DNA of 64,000 bases from Sphingobacterium sp. UGAL515B_05 (GCF_033097525.1 NZ_CP109907.1:3038001-3102000), one strand, 5' to 3'. Shown: positions 18,201-24,892, numbered from the stretch's first letter. The notes: generated from the letters alone by a model not told the origin. Numbers and translations: made by a program.

Positions 18201-18316
18201 ATAAAATCCCAAAATTCCAATTCAGTCTTGCAATTATTCACTCTATCGAAAAAGCTAATTGGCAATCTTGGGTTTCTAATTATAAAGAAATCTGCAGGTT
18301 TAACAAGCCTATACAT
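15233..18316 (-). CDS. Full-length LanB-type peptide dehydratase
   Basis: A 1027-residue protein. The N-terminal two thirds match the lantibiotic dehydratase glutamylation domain (RPTPFGKFSSISIG near residue 100; LAEIVFYPKSNAGNILARP in the middle). The C-terminal part, from about residue 735, matches the elimination (thiopeptide-type, SpaB_C) domain (EWLYLKIYCG, KWFYIRYADPEPHLRVRFQL). Such enzymes use glutamyl-tRNA to activate Ser/Thr of a precursor peptide and then eliminate glutamate to give dehydroalanine or dehydrobutyrine. Its start overlaps the receiver gene by 8 bases, so translation is coupled. No LanC cyclase, protease-transporter or second dehydratase is encoded nearby. Confidence 0.85.
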   Translation of the reverse strand: MYRLVKPADFFIIRNPRLPISFFDRVNNCKTELEFWDFIVEFFKDPQLLDAIAIASQDLFNQLETLLNKPFTQETRNILPSIYKYISRMSNRPTPFGKFSSISIGNISNVNTKLVLNNKFLSKYRLDYASQEIINKQLLNDEITIENIIFYPNSTLVDNGDNFSYIEYTDHFSDRKFNWSRINSNILIKTVIANASKGQTIKQIINFIGQFGVKEIQARKFIFELIEHKILIPETDPITTVDSLNNFFNRALNISKGTNFYNSIIELSEILANSESEGISSSKCIIKEAFSSLFHKDPKNLFQVDSMRKMTEGNLNDIEISIIIREIFELIHLNHNKKADDLQLFTKKFYSRYGDQEISLMEALDFEQGIGYGTQASILERELPLLNGLNGSQTNNIPDYSEFVESIVEKYSEKPDYSKRSIELKEKDFEIFGTKNNSEKNKLPLGLYIFGNLLETKSDIKDFRFHLKGCGGSSSLPLLTRFSYLDETLKTKLLKLAREEQNQLNETILAEIVFYPKSNAGNILARPSLYEYEIPIIGQAAVDKDHTIPLSDIYLKVVNGKVILRSKNLNKRVLPRLSSAHNFHYGMTIYRFLCDVQQQENSIKISWDWHPNTKKNFFPRICYKHLILSRAEWHIPHIEFRTLNLRDANEKIEYFIKKYQLPTKVLIANGDNEVLIDLGNEIGKQIFLKELNHKGLRLIENIYDEFSSPVINSDGEVLSNEVIIPIIGNSTRGSSSLPIQSESNIKRTFVPGSEWLYLKIYCGERESDRIIQEELQRIVQGLKQHDKIQKWFYIRYADPEPHLRVRFQLNGELESTFLIVSKSINNILEPLITSRRISKFMLDTYERELERYGFSNIENCESIFHLESETITKLLPYVKREGEVLRWKLALGMTKNLLSAFNYTIAEQISLLNLWRDSFLEEFDTVPKLKYKLDKNFREKKDEISSFMKIENINYGSILNEYKAQMTLVADQCYKNKDFQMMTVRIIGSLTHMLLNRIFFTKQREQEMVIYHFLAKILNSEFKRTGC

Positions 18317-18695
18317 TGGTTACCTTAATATTTCTTAAAATTTTGTCTATACATTTATTGAAATCTTCGAAAGAAATCGGCTTCAATAGTTCATATATTT
18401 CCCCACTGGGAATTTCTCCATTATAGTGGCTTATTGGTGTAGCAGAAATTATAACAAAAATTGAGGACTCTGGAAATTTTGAATAATTGAAATCATTTTT
18501 ATCTCCATAAGGTATAACTAAATCAAGGAAAATTATTGTAGGAGAACAAATTCTCAGTAGACTTTGGATTTCTGATCGCTCTATAGCAGTTCCCATAAGG
18601 ATTAGATCATTCCTACGACTAATATAGTCTTGTAGCATCTCAATCGCTAATGCTTCATCTTCAATAAGTATACATGAAAAACCATTCTCCATCAT
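18309..18695 (-). CDS. Stand-alone receiver-domain protein
   Basis: A 128-residue single receiver domain, without any DNA-binding part. The acidic pair is in LIEDEA, the phosphorylated Asp in IIFLDLVIP and the conserved Lys in YELLKPISF. It resembles the receiver of LytTR regulators. It lies between the precursor peptide gene (23 bases upstream) and the dehydratase gene (8-base overlap), so it is part of the peptide operon and may tie the modification system to the neighbouring two-component pair, for example as a phosphate sink or partner-binding protein. The role is inferred. Confidence 0.8.
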   Translation of the reverse strand: MMENGFSCILIEDEALAIEMLQDYISRRNDLILMGTAIERSEIQSLLRICSPTIIFLDLVIPYGDKNDFNYSKFPESSIFVIISATPISHYNGEIPSGEIYELLKPISFEDFNKCIDKILRNIKVTNV

Positions 18696-18718
18696 GTTAA
18701 ATTTTAATAAATAATCAT

Positions 18719-18868
18719 TTATGAATAGGAAGTTGTCATTGTGACTGTACCAGTTTCATCTGTCTCGTCAAAAATTCCTTTACCTGTACTATTTGAATAA
18801 TCTGCACTTCCGATAATTTCCTTTTCAATTTTTAAAAATTGTTCAATTTCTGAATTAGATAGTTCCAT
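18719..18868 (-). CDS. Putative LanB substrate: small Ser/Thr-rich precursor peptide without cysteine
   Basis: A 49-codon gene first in the operon with the receiver and LanB genes. The N-terminal half (SEIEQFLKIEKEIIG) is charged and helical, like RiPP leaders. The C-terminal half is rich in Ser and Thr and ends DETGTVTMTTSYS. There is no Cys, so lanthionine rings cannot form within the peptide; this fits the lack of a LanC. A product with dehydrated residues but no thioether is likely. There is no double-glycine leader end. The start codon is 69 bases from regulatory copy 6, like the other genes of the set. Assignment rests on position and composition. Confidence 0.6.
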   Translation of the reverse strand: MELSNSEIEQFLKIEKEIIGSADYSNSTGKGIFDETDETGTVTMTTSYS

Positions 18869-18936
18869 AATTTTTATTGTTTAGTGACTAATATTTTTCA
18901 CTAAAATCTGCCTACTATCCACTCGAAAAAAATATT

Positions 18937-18966
18937 CTCGTCAAACTCGTGTTTGACCATTATGAA
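18937..18966 (-). promoter_or_regulatory. LytTR-style regulatory element, copy 6 (peptide/LanB operon)
   Basis: On the minus strand: TTCATAATG, spacer GTCAAACACGAG, then TTTGACGAG, followed by AATATTTTTTTCG, which could hold the -7 box. GTCAAA and TTTGAC also form a perfect 6-bp inverted repeat. It is back to back with copy 5. Confidence 0.65.
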
Positions 18967-19031
18967 CTACCGATTTTACCCTATTTCTTTGTTTTATAGG
19001 TTTTAAGGGTGTTTTTTCTGTGTTTTTCCAG

Positions 19032-19082
19032 TTTGTCGAGTAATTCTATTGTTTTGGATGGGTGAAAATTGAGTTTGACGAG
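19032..19082 (+). promoter_or_regulatory. LytTR-style regulatory element, copy 5 with extra half-site
   Basis: Half-sites TTTGGATGG (19053-19061) and TTTGACGAG (19074-19082) flank spacer GTGAAAATTGAG. An extra TTTGTCGAG (19032-19040) lies 42 bp upstream of the last half-site, as in copy 2. It points right, towards the receiver remnant and the gene at 19359. Confidence 0.6.
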
Positions 19083-19105
19083 AAAAGTTGGTTCGTGACT
19101 CTTTA

Positions 19106-19338
19106 TATGTTATAATCATTGACAATGAAATGGAAGCGGATCACTTCATCATATGGAATCTTATATCCATGTACCTTAAGATCACAGTAACCAAGAACTA
19201 GGGTATTCGAAGTAGTATGGCACGAATCAATAACGGTTTATATAACGGGAATATTAATGTCAATTTCTAAAATATGAGGTTGACATTTTTCTGTATTTAT
19301 AGACCTAGAAGCCAACTTTATCGATAAAGATGAATTAA
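19106..19338 (+). pseudogene. Degenerate response-regulator receiver fragment
   Basis: After copy 5, one frame reads VIIIDNEMEADHFIIWNLIS followed by stops, resembling the start of a LytTR-type receiver (IIDNExEA). About 200 bases later, another frame reads FIDLEANFIDKDEL, resembling the phosphorylation-site strand (FLDIEMP). No frame is open across it. I read it as the remains of another receiver gene. The similarity is short and could be misleading. Confidence 0.35.
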
Positions 19339-19358
19339 ATTGAGATCAGCCTTCAATA

Positions 19359-20666
19359 GTGGCAAATCTTACTCATGTTAAAAGAATCTTCCCGAAAAAC
19401 ATTAACCCATTAAAATTAGGAAGGTTAATCTTAACTCGAATACTCAATTATATCAGACTAACAAATTCTAAACCTATGCAATTTGCTAAAGAAATTATAT
19501 ATTCCGATTGGTCCACAAGTGAATGGTTATTTAAAATTGAAGAAGTGTTTTGTCCTCTAGAATATTCTGATCATAAAAATATGATGGTCATTCAAACTGA
19601 ATTTTTGGAATTGCTTAAAACGAAGATGATCTATTTTCTTTCTAGTTTTACAGAAATCATAGGAACGACGACAAAAAAGGCAAAAACTGCGATGTCTCAG
19701 CTTATTTTGACCAGTGATAAGATATATTCCTATTTAATCACCATATCAAAGATTGAGAAGAGCCTTCAAGTTCGCAATTTGTATCTTCAAATATTATCAA
19801 TAATAGAGTCTCTATTAGATGATTGTGAAAAACTAAATGAAAAGTTGTTACGTGAATTGTCATTAACGAGATATGCCTCATTTGTTGGAAAGGGGATATT
19901 TAAAAATAACGTCGAGATAGTAAAATCGAAACTAAAAAATACCTCATTAGATCCTTCCCTTACTCAAGTGATAATAAATGGTATGGTTAGCATAGTTCAA
20001 CGAAAAGAGATTAAAAGAGGAGAGCTAAAATACGCATATATGATATTAGGTAAACTTTTAAATATGGATTTCTTAGTTTCTGAAAACGTTGAAGAGCTTT
20101 TAATCACTTATGATTTTAATTCGCCCGAATTTTTTAATTATCATGCCAAACGCTGTAGCGATCTATTGCTCAAAAACTCAAGTCTGCACTTTCAAATGGA
20201 GTTACTGATCGCTATGGAGGACCATTTAAATGAAATACCAATGTTGAGTGGACAGCGATTTAAATTGGATGATGAATCAATAAGGGAACAATTAAAGATC
20301 TTTTATCGAGAGAAAAAGGACAATATCAAACAACGGATAGAATTAAGAAGGTCGGAAATCCAAGATTCCAAACTTTGGGAAGAAAATGAGAAGGCTCAAA
20401 TAAATCTTCCTGTCCCTCAAATTGGGTTTCTAATTCGCCTATTTATGGAGCAGGGTCTAATTCCCAAGGAGGATATCGGAAAAACATTCAGTTACTATGC
20501 TAAACATTTCAGAACTCCTAATACAAGTTTTATCTCCGCCGATAGTTTGCAGAAGAAATCATTAGACGTTGAATTCTCTACAGCAAGAAAAATGAAAGGA
20601 CACTTAATTGGAATGGTAAACTGGATTAATGAACATTATAATACCTCAAATTATAATAAATTATAA
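19359..20666 (+). CDS. Unidentified 435-residue protein, possibly RteC-like
   Basis: A helical, Lys/Leu/Ile-rich cytoplasmic protein without signal or membrane segment. The frame begins at a GTG (19359); an ATG at 19476 (MQFAKEIIYSDW) is a good alternative start. The C-terminal 110 residues (FLIRLFMEQGLIPKEDIGKT, FSYYAKHFRT, then a polar TARKMKGHLIGMVNWINEHYN end) recall the C-terminal domain of RteC-type regulators of Bacteroidota conjugative elements, but I am not certain. It lies downstream of regulatory copy 5 and converges with the methyltransferase side of the region. Confidence 0.55.
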   Translation: MANLTHVKRIFPKNINPLKLGRLILTRILNYIRLTNSKPMQFAKEIIYSDWSTSEWLFKIEEVFCPLEYSDHKNMMVIQTEFLELLKTKMIYFLSSFTEIIGTTTKKAKTAMSQLILTSDKIYSYLITISKIEKSLQVRNLYLQILSIIESLLDDCEKLNEKLLRELSLTRYASFVGKGIFKNNVEIVKSKLKNTSLDPSLTQVIINGMVSIVQRKEIKRGELKYAYMILGKLLNMDFLVSENVEELLITYDFNSPEFFNYHAKRCSDLLLKNSSLHFQMELLIAMEDHLNEIPMLSGQRFKLDDESIREQLKIFYREKKDNIKQRIELRRSEIQDSKLWEENEKAQINLPVPQIGFLIRLFMEQGLIPKEDIGKTFSYYAKHFRTPNTSFISADSLQKKSLDVEFSTARKMKGHLIGMVNWINEHYNTSNYNKL

Positions 20667-20831
20667 TTGTTTTCTCACAAACTGTTCCATTAAACCCTGA
20701 TTCTCCAAAAATTGTAGTAATTCAAAATACCAATGGTAATTGAAATTTTCGTTTTTACGTAAAAGTGGAAGATTGACATTCAACATAAGTAACATTCCAA
20801 TAAAGGATAAAGGAATCTTGGGGTTTTCCAT
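20661..20831 (-). CDS. Possible 56-residue protein downstream of the methyltransferase
   Basis: A small intact frame (MENPKIPLSFIGMLLMLNVN, then a charged helical end FLENQGLMEQFVRKQL) whose stop overlaps the stop of the convergent gene at 19359 by six bases. AGGAAT lies 5 bases before the ATG. It follows the methyltransferase on the same strand, behind a hairpin. Family not recognised; it may be chance. Confidence 0.3.
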   Translation of the reverse strand: MENPKIPLSFIGMLLMLNVNLPLLRKNENFNYHWYFELLQFLENQGLMEQFVRKQL

Positions 20832-20867
20832 AGGGATTCCTATTAATCCTTTTGGAAGAAATTAAAG

Positions 20868-20908
20868 AAAGTTAAATAACGAGGAGTATTCCATCGTTAT
20901 TTAACTTT
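20868..20908 (-). terminator. Hairpin at the end of the methyltransferase gene
   Basis: AAAGTTAAATAACGA (20868-20882) pairs perfectly with its complement at 20894-20908 with an 11-base loop. It overlaps the stop codon. A short T-rich tail follows on the minus strand. Confidence 0.6.
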
Positions 20909-21836
20909 ATAAATATGGATTCTTTGGTATTTCAATTAATTTGTATCCATCCTTTTTTAAAGATTCCCGTAATTCGACTACAGGAAGGGTTTTAAATATT
21001 ATTATGCTTAAAGACTGACTTGGTACAATGCCAAAATTTGATAAAAAATCCCTAAGACCTTTTTTGAAGAGAATTTTTCTAAACTTCATCTCTGATTTTT
21101 CAGCTGGAATTTTTTCACTTCCTGGAAACCAGAAGTTTGGATTGAAATTTTTGATCGCTACCAATGGTAAGTTTATACCAGCTGCAAACTTTTCCATTTC
21201 CCTTTCAGAAACCTTATATACAAAGTTGCCAACTGCTTCATAAGAAAAGCGGTTTTTCCATATCTTATTTACTAAGCCATATTTTACCTTCTCTAAAACA
21301 TTGTTCATAAATAACAAGAAAGGCATTTTCATGATCGGATCTTGCGGTTCGATAATTACAATCCCCTTTTTTGCTACTCGGATCATTTCATAAAGAGCGG
21401 CATAAGGCCGTGGAAAATGATGATAGGTTTCTTTACATAGGATATAATCTATGCTATTATTTTCGAACGAGAGATTTTCTGCATTTTCAGCGGAGTATTG
21501 CTCAACAATGCCAACCTCTTTAGAGACGGCAAGAAATTCATCACTTATATCGGAGGCAATTACGTTTTGGACGCCATTCTCGATTAAATAGTTCGCATCA
21601 TGCCCGTAAGCGTCACCTACGGTCAACCAGGAAGCATTTTTATATTTTGTAATTGGTTTAACACATTCAAAAAACTGATTCTGCAACCAATGATTTATGG
21701 TTCCTTTATATGTCTTTATTCCATTTAACAAAGCTATCTTCTGTTCTTTTTCGGGAAAGAGATTTGTATACCAATTGGAATGCCTATTATAACTGTCTTC
21801 TTGAAATGATTTCACCTTCATACTAGTATTTTTCAC
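20907..21836 (-). CDS. SAM-dependent methyltransferase (class I)
   Basis: A 309-residue protein with a Rossmann-type methyltransferase domain at about 70-190: WLTVGDAYGHDANYLIENG is motif I in a variant form (VGDAYG), NVIASDIS gives the acidic end of strand 2, and IDYILCKETYHHFPRP and GIVIIEPQDP are motifs IV to V. Substrate is unknown. Copy 7 of the shared element lies 70 bases before the start, the same distance as for the peptide operon, so it may act in the same programme, for example on the peptide or on a signal molecule. An ATG five codons in is an alternative start. Confidence 0.75.
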   Translation of the reverse strand: MKNTSMKVKSFQEDSYNRHSNWYTNLFPEKEQKIALLNGIKTYKGTINHWLQNQFFECVKPITKYKNASWLTVGDAYGHDANYLIENGVQNVIASDISDEFLAVSKEVGIVEQYSAENAENLSFENNSIDYILCKETYHHFPRPYAALYEMIRVAKKGIVIIEPQDPIMKMPFLLFMNNVLEKVKYGLVNKIWKNRFSYEAVGNFVYKVSEREMEKFAAGINLPLVAIKNFNPNFWFPGSEKIPAEKSEMKFRKILFKKGLRDFLSNFGIVPSQSLSIIIFKTLPVVELRESLKKDGYKLIEIPKNPYL

Positions 21837-21905
21837 TTTATAGACTTTTTAATGAACTACATTAACAGAATAAAATACAATTACAATTTAGACGGAGCAA
21901 AAATT

Positions 21906-21935
21906 CTCGACCAACTCTATTTTGACCTATACCAA
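21906..21935 (-). promoter_or_regulatory. LytTR-style regulatory element, copy 7 (methyltransferase gene)
   Basis: On the minus strand: TTGGTATAG, spacer GTCAAAATAGAG, then TTGGTCGAG, followed directly by AATTTTTG, one mismatch from TAnnTTTG. Here the two half-sites match each other at 7 of 9 positions, the best of the set. Confidence 0.7.
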
Positions 21936-22203
21936 CACGTATATAACTTGGATATATTAAATAAAAAAGCTGGATGATTACTTGCTTTAATAAAGCTATG
22001 GCGATATTAGCTAAAAATGGAATTCATGTAGCTTGGATGCCGAATCGTTAAGGAGAAATCGAACTCTGGAAAAACGATAGGAGAGTGGCTATAAACCTCA
22101 TTTTTTGCTTCATAGATAACCAAGGATTACAAAATTTTGTTAAAATTTTCGAACTATAAAAGAACATGCTTTAATAGTTTGGTTAACAGTTTTTTATGGG
22201 TAT
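21936..22203. other. Gap between island and tmRNA
   Basis: No gene is recognised. One plus-strand frame reads short runs broken by a stop (MAILAKNGIHVAWMPNR, stop, GEIELWKNDRRVAINLIFC), which could be a gene remnant. A sequence at 22052-22068 (GGAGAAATCGAACTCTG) resembles the T-arm end of the tmRNA gene. Confidence 0.3.
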
Positions 22204-22236
22204 AAAAAAAGGAGACACTTTCTGTTAAGTGTCTCC
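22204..22236 (-). terminator. Terminator of the tmRNA gene
   Basis: GGAGACACTT/AAGTGTCTCC stem (10 bp) with a 6-base loop and seven T on the minus strand, 6 bases after the tmRNA 3' end. Confidence 0.9.
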
Positions 22237-22241
22237 TTAAG

Positions 22242-22606
22242 TGGAGCTGGAGAGATTCGAACTCTCGTCCAGTCATGGTACTGTATACGCTTTCTACATG
22301 TTTAGCTTCTCTTTAATTGTCGAGCGAGGGAAGGTGAGTCGCTTACCTATACCGTACGCCGTAGTTGCTGTTTCTCACAAGTGCTTAGCAACATCACACT
22401 TGCCAGTTCTATTGTTCGATGCCCCGAATGTTAAACCAAAGAACAGGATCTAACGGGACAAATAGCTATGTTAAGTCTAACTTAAGCAGCTAAGGCGTAG
22501 TTTTCTTCGCCAGTTATAATTCTGAAAGTTCAGATTAAAGTGCTCTACTAACAACGCACTACATGCTTACATAACCGTCTCCATCCTGTCAATTCCGGTC
22601 AACCCC
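22242..22606 (-). ncRNA. ssrA: Transfer-messenger RNA (tmRNA)
   Basis: The 5' end GGGGTTG (22606 downwards) pairs with CAGCTCC near the 3' end to form the tRNA-like acceptor stem. The T-arm GAGAG-TTCGAAT-CTCTC precedes it, and the discriminator is A; CCA is not encoded. The reading frame for the tag at 22482-22511 ends GEENYALAA followed by TAA, typical of Bacteroidota. The RNA rescues stalled ribosomes with SmpB and marks the incomplete protein for proteolysis. Length 365 bases is normal. Its 3' end faces the accessory region, a classic position for element integration. Confidence 0.95.
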
Positions 22607-22618
22607 AATTATGTCTTA

Positions 22619-22649
22619 CAAAGGTACTATTTTTTTGCTTAATCAGCAA
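22619..22649 (-). promoter_or_regulatory. tmRNA promoter
   Basis: A perfect Bacteroidota -7 box TACCTTTG (22619-22626) and a TTG -33 box (22647-22649) are 20 bases apart, upstream of the tmRNA 5' end. Confidence 0.75.
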
Positions 22650-22811
22650 GATACGTGCGATTCTTATTTAATGCTTTGGTTCTGAATGGAAAACAAATGA
22701 TGCTTTAATAAAATTGCTAAAGAATCGAACCTTATTTGACCGGCTGAGTGTTCTGTTATTTTTACAGGGATTTTGATAGGCAGAAAGTTCTTGATGGATT
22801 TATGTTTTCAA

Positions 22812-22844
22812 TAAAAAAGCTGGATTTTATATCCAGCTTTTTTA
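22812..22844 (-). terminator. Terminator after dcp
   Basis: AAAAAAGCTGGAT and ATCCAGCTTTTTT form a 13-bp stem with a T-run on the minus strand just after the dcp stop. Confidence 0.85.
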
Positions 22845-22877
22845 TTATTTGATCAATCCAATTATTTGATCAATCCA
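22844..22877. repeat. 17-bp perfect tandem duplication at the dcp 3' end
   Basis: ATTATTTGATCAATCCA is present twice in tandem (22844-22860, 22861-22877). It repeats the last codons and stop of dcp. A second 17-bp tandem duplication is found at the thioredoxin gene end (51528-51561). Confidence 0.9.
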
Positions 22878-24892
22878 GCCCTTTTCAACAAAGGTTCTAC
22901 CGAAGGTTCTTGTCCCCGGAAACGTTTGTAAAGAACCATTGGATGTTCGGTTCCACCTTTTGAAAGAATATTATCCTTGAATTTGGTTGCGATTTCCTTA
23001 TTGAAAATACCGTTTTGTTTAAAGTAGTCAAATGCATCGGCATCCAGTACTTCGGCCCATTTATAGCTGTAATAGCCCGAAGAATAACCGCCATTGAAAA
23101 TATGGGAGAAGGCTGTGCTCATGGCATTGTCCTTGACATCGGGATAGAGTTTTGTCGAGGCAAACTGTTGATCTTCGAATGCTTTCAGATCCGAGATCGC
23201 GGTTGGATCCTGTCCATGCCAGCCCATATCCAATAGACCAAAGCTCAATTGGCGCATTGTTGCCATACCCTCAAGAAATGAAGCGCTTTCGCGGATCTTT
23301 TCGACAAGTTCAATCGGAATCACTTCGCCAGTTTCATAGTGTTTGGCAAATAGCTCAAGAGCTTCTTTTTCGTAGCACCAGTTTTCCATCACCTGACTCG
23401 GTAACTCGACAAAATCCCAATATACAGAGGTTCCAGATAGTGTAGGATAAGTGCTATCAGCTAGCATACCATGTAGGGCATGTCCAAATTCGTGAAATAA
23501 TGTGGTCACTTCCTGAAAGGTCAACAGCGAAGGTTTTGAAGCTGTAGGACGTGTAAAATTGCAAACAATGGAGACATGCGGACGTTCTTGTTTACCCTGT
23601 TGAATGTACTGTGGCTTGAAAGATGTCATCCAGGCCCCATTTCTCTTTCCTTTACGCGGGAAGAAATCGGCATAGAAGATAGCGACTAATTCACCGTTGT
23701 CTTTACTGACCTCAAATGTTTGTACTTCTTCGTGGTAGGTATCTATTGTATCGACTTCCTTGAAGTTGATGCCAAACAAGCGATGGGCTACTTCAAATGC
23801 ACCTTGTAAGACATTTTCGAGTTTGAAATAAGGTTTGAGCTTTTCATCGTCCAAATTAAAGCGTTCCTGTTTCAGCTTTTCGGCATAATAGGCGCCATCC
23901 CATTTTTCCAATTGGTCTATGCCATGCATGTTTTTTGCAAATTGGGATAATTCTGCAAATTCTTTCACTGCCGCTGGTTTCGCTTTTCCAAGTAGGTCGT
24001 TTAGGAATTCGGTGACTTTACTTGGGTTTTGCGCCATACGTTCGGCAAGGACAAAGTCTGCATGGGTGGCGTAGCCTAATAAGTTAGCCCGTTCGAAGCG
24101 CAGTTTTACAATTTTAAGGACATTGTCCACGTTGTTGTGCTCGTTATCCTGAAAAGCTTTACGGCCTGCGGCGAGGGTAATTTCTTTGCGAAGTTCCCGA
24201 TTGTCGGCATAAGTGACAAAAGGAAGATAGCTCGGGAAATCCAGGGTAAAAAGCCAGCCTTCTTTTTCGTTGGCTTTAGCCAAAGCATGGGCAGCTTCTA
24301 CAGCACCCTCTGGAAGTCCAGCAAGATCTTTTTCGTCTGTTACCAACAGCTGATAGGCATTGGTTTCGGCCAGGACATTCTCCCCGAATTTCAATTTTAA
24401 AAGCGATAGCTCGGCATCTATTTCGCGGAGCTTTTCTTTCTGTTCATCATTTAAAAGTGCGCCGTTGCGTACAAAATCCTTATAGGATTTTTCCAATAAG
24501 GTGGTTTGCTCTGCCGTCAATGTCAGTTGATCCTTCTGGTCGTATACAGCCTTAACCCTTTTGAAAAGATCGAAATTTAAGGTGATATCATTGCCTAAAG
24601 CAGATAGTTTTGGGGCGACATCCTGTGCGATCTTTTCGAGATCAGCATTGGTTTCAGCGGAATGCAGATTGAAAAAGATATTGGACAAACGATCTAGTGT
24701 CTGTCCAGAGTAGGACATAGCAGCGATGGTATTGTCGAAAGTTGCCGTTTCGGGATTGTTGACGATAGCATCTACTTCATCTTTTGTCTTCTGAATAGCC
24801 TCATCAAATGCGGGAATATAATCTTCGTTTTTTATCTGTGAAAACGGAGCCGTGTCGTGCTGCGTTTTAAATTTTTCTGTTAAAATACTCAT
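22862..24892 (-). CDS. dcp: Peptidyl-dipeptidase / oligopeptidase of family M3 (Dcp)
   Basis: A 676-residue zinc peptidase, normal full length for Dcp. The zinc motif is LFHEFGHALHGMLAD, followed by the family-typical TSVYWDFVELPSQVMENW. Dcp removes dipeptides from the C-terminus of oligopeptides. No signal peptide is seen, so it should be cytoplasmic. It forms a single-gene unit between the tmRNA and aspC, with its own terminator. Confidence 0.92.
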   Translation of the reverse strand: MSILTEKFKTQHDTAPFSQIKNEDYIPAFDEAIQKTKDEVDAIVNNPETATFDNTIAAMSYSGQTLDRLSNIFFNLHSAETNADLEKIAQDVAPKLSALGNDITLNFDLFKRVKAVYDQKDQLTLTAEQTTLLEKSYKDFVRNGALLNDEQKEKLREIDAELSLLKLKFGENVLAETNAYQLLVTDEKDLAGLPEGAVEAAHALAKANEKEGWLFTLDFPSYLPFVTYADNRELRKEITLAAGRKAFQDNEHNNVDNVLKIVKLRFERANLLGYATHADFVLAERMAQNPSKVTEFLNDLLGKAKPAAVKEFAELSQFAKNMHGIDQLEKWDGAYYAEKLKQERFNLDDEKLKPYFKLENVLQGAFEVAHRLFGINFKEVDTIDTYHEEVQTFEVSKDNGELVAIFYADFFPRKGKRNGAWMTSFKPQYIQQGKQERPHVSIVCNFTRPTASKPSLLTFQEVTTLFHEFGHALHGMLADSTYPTLSGTSVYWDFVELPSQVMENWCYEKEALELFAKHYETGEVIPIELVEKIRESASFLEGMATMRQLSFGLLDMGWHGQDPTAISDLKAFEDQQFASTKLYPDVKDNAMSTAFSHIFNGGYSSGYYSYKWAEVLDADAFDYFKQNGIFNKEIATKFKDNILSKGGTEHPMVLYKRFRGQEPSVEPLLKRAGLIK

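Noticed and set aside
19119..19184. A 21-codon frame with Cys, Ser and Thr (MKWKRITSSYGILYPCTLRS) as a second precursor peptide
   Set aside because: Another frame of the same DNA looks like a receiver start (IIIDNEMEADHF), which explains the sequence better; it has no leader-like half.
22241..22453. 70-codon frame on the plus strand
   Set aside because: It is the complement of the tmRNA gene.
22733..22760. GGTCAAAT on the minus strand near the tmRNA
   Set aside because: The following TTGGTCGAG half-site is not present in recognisable form.
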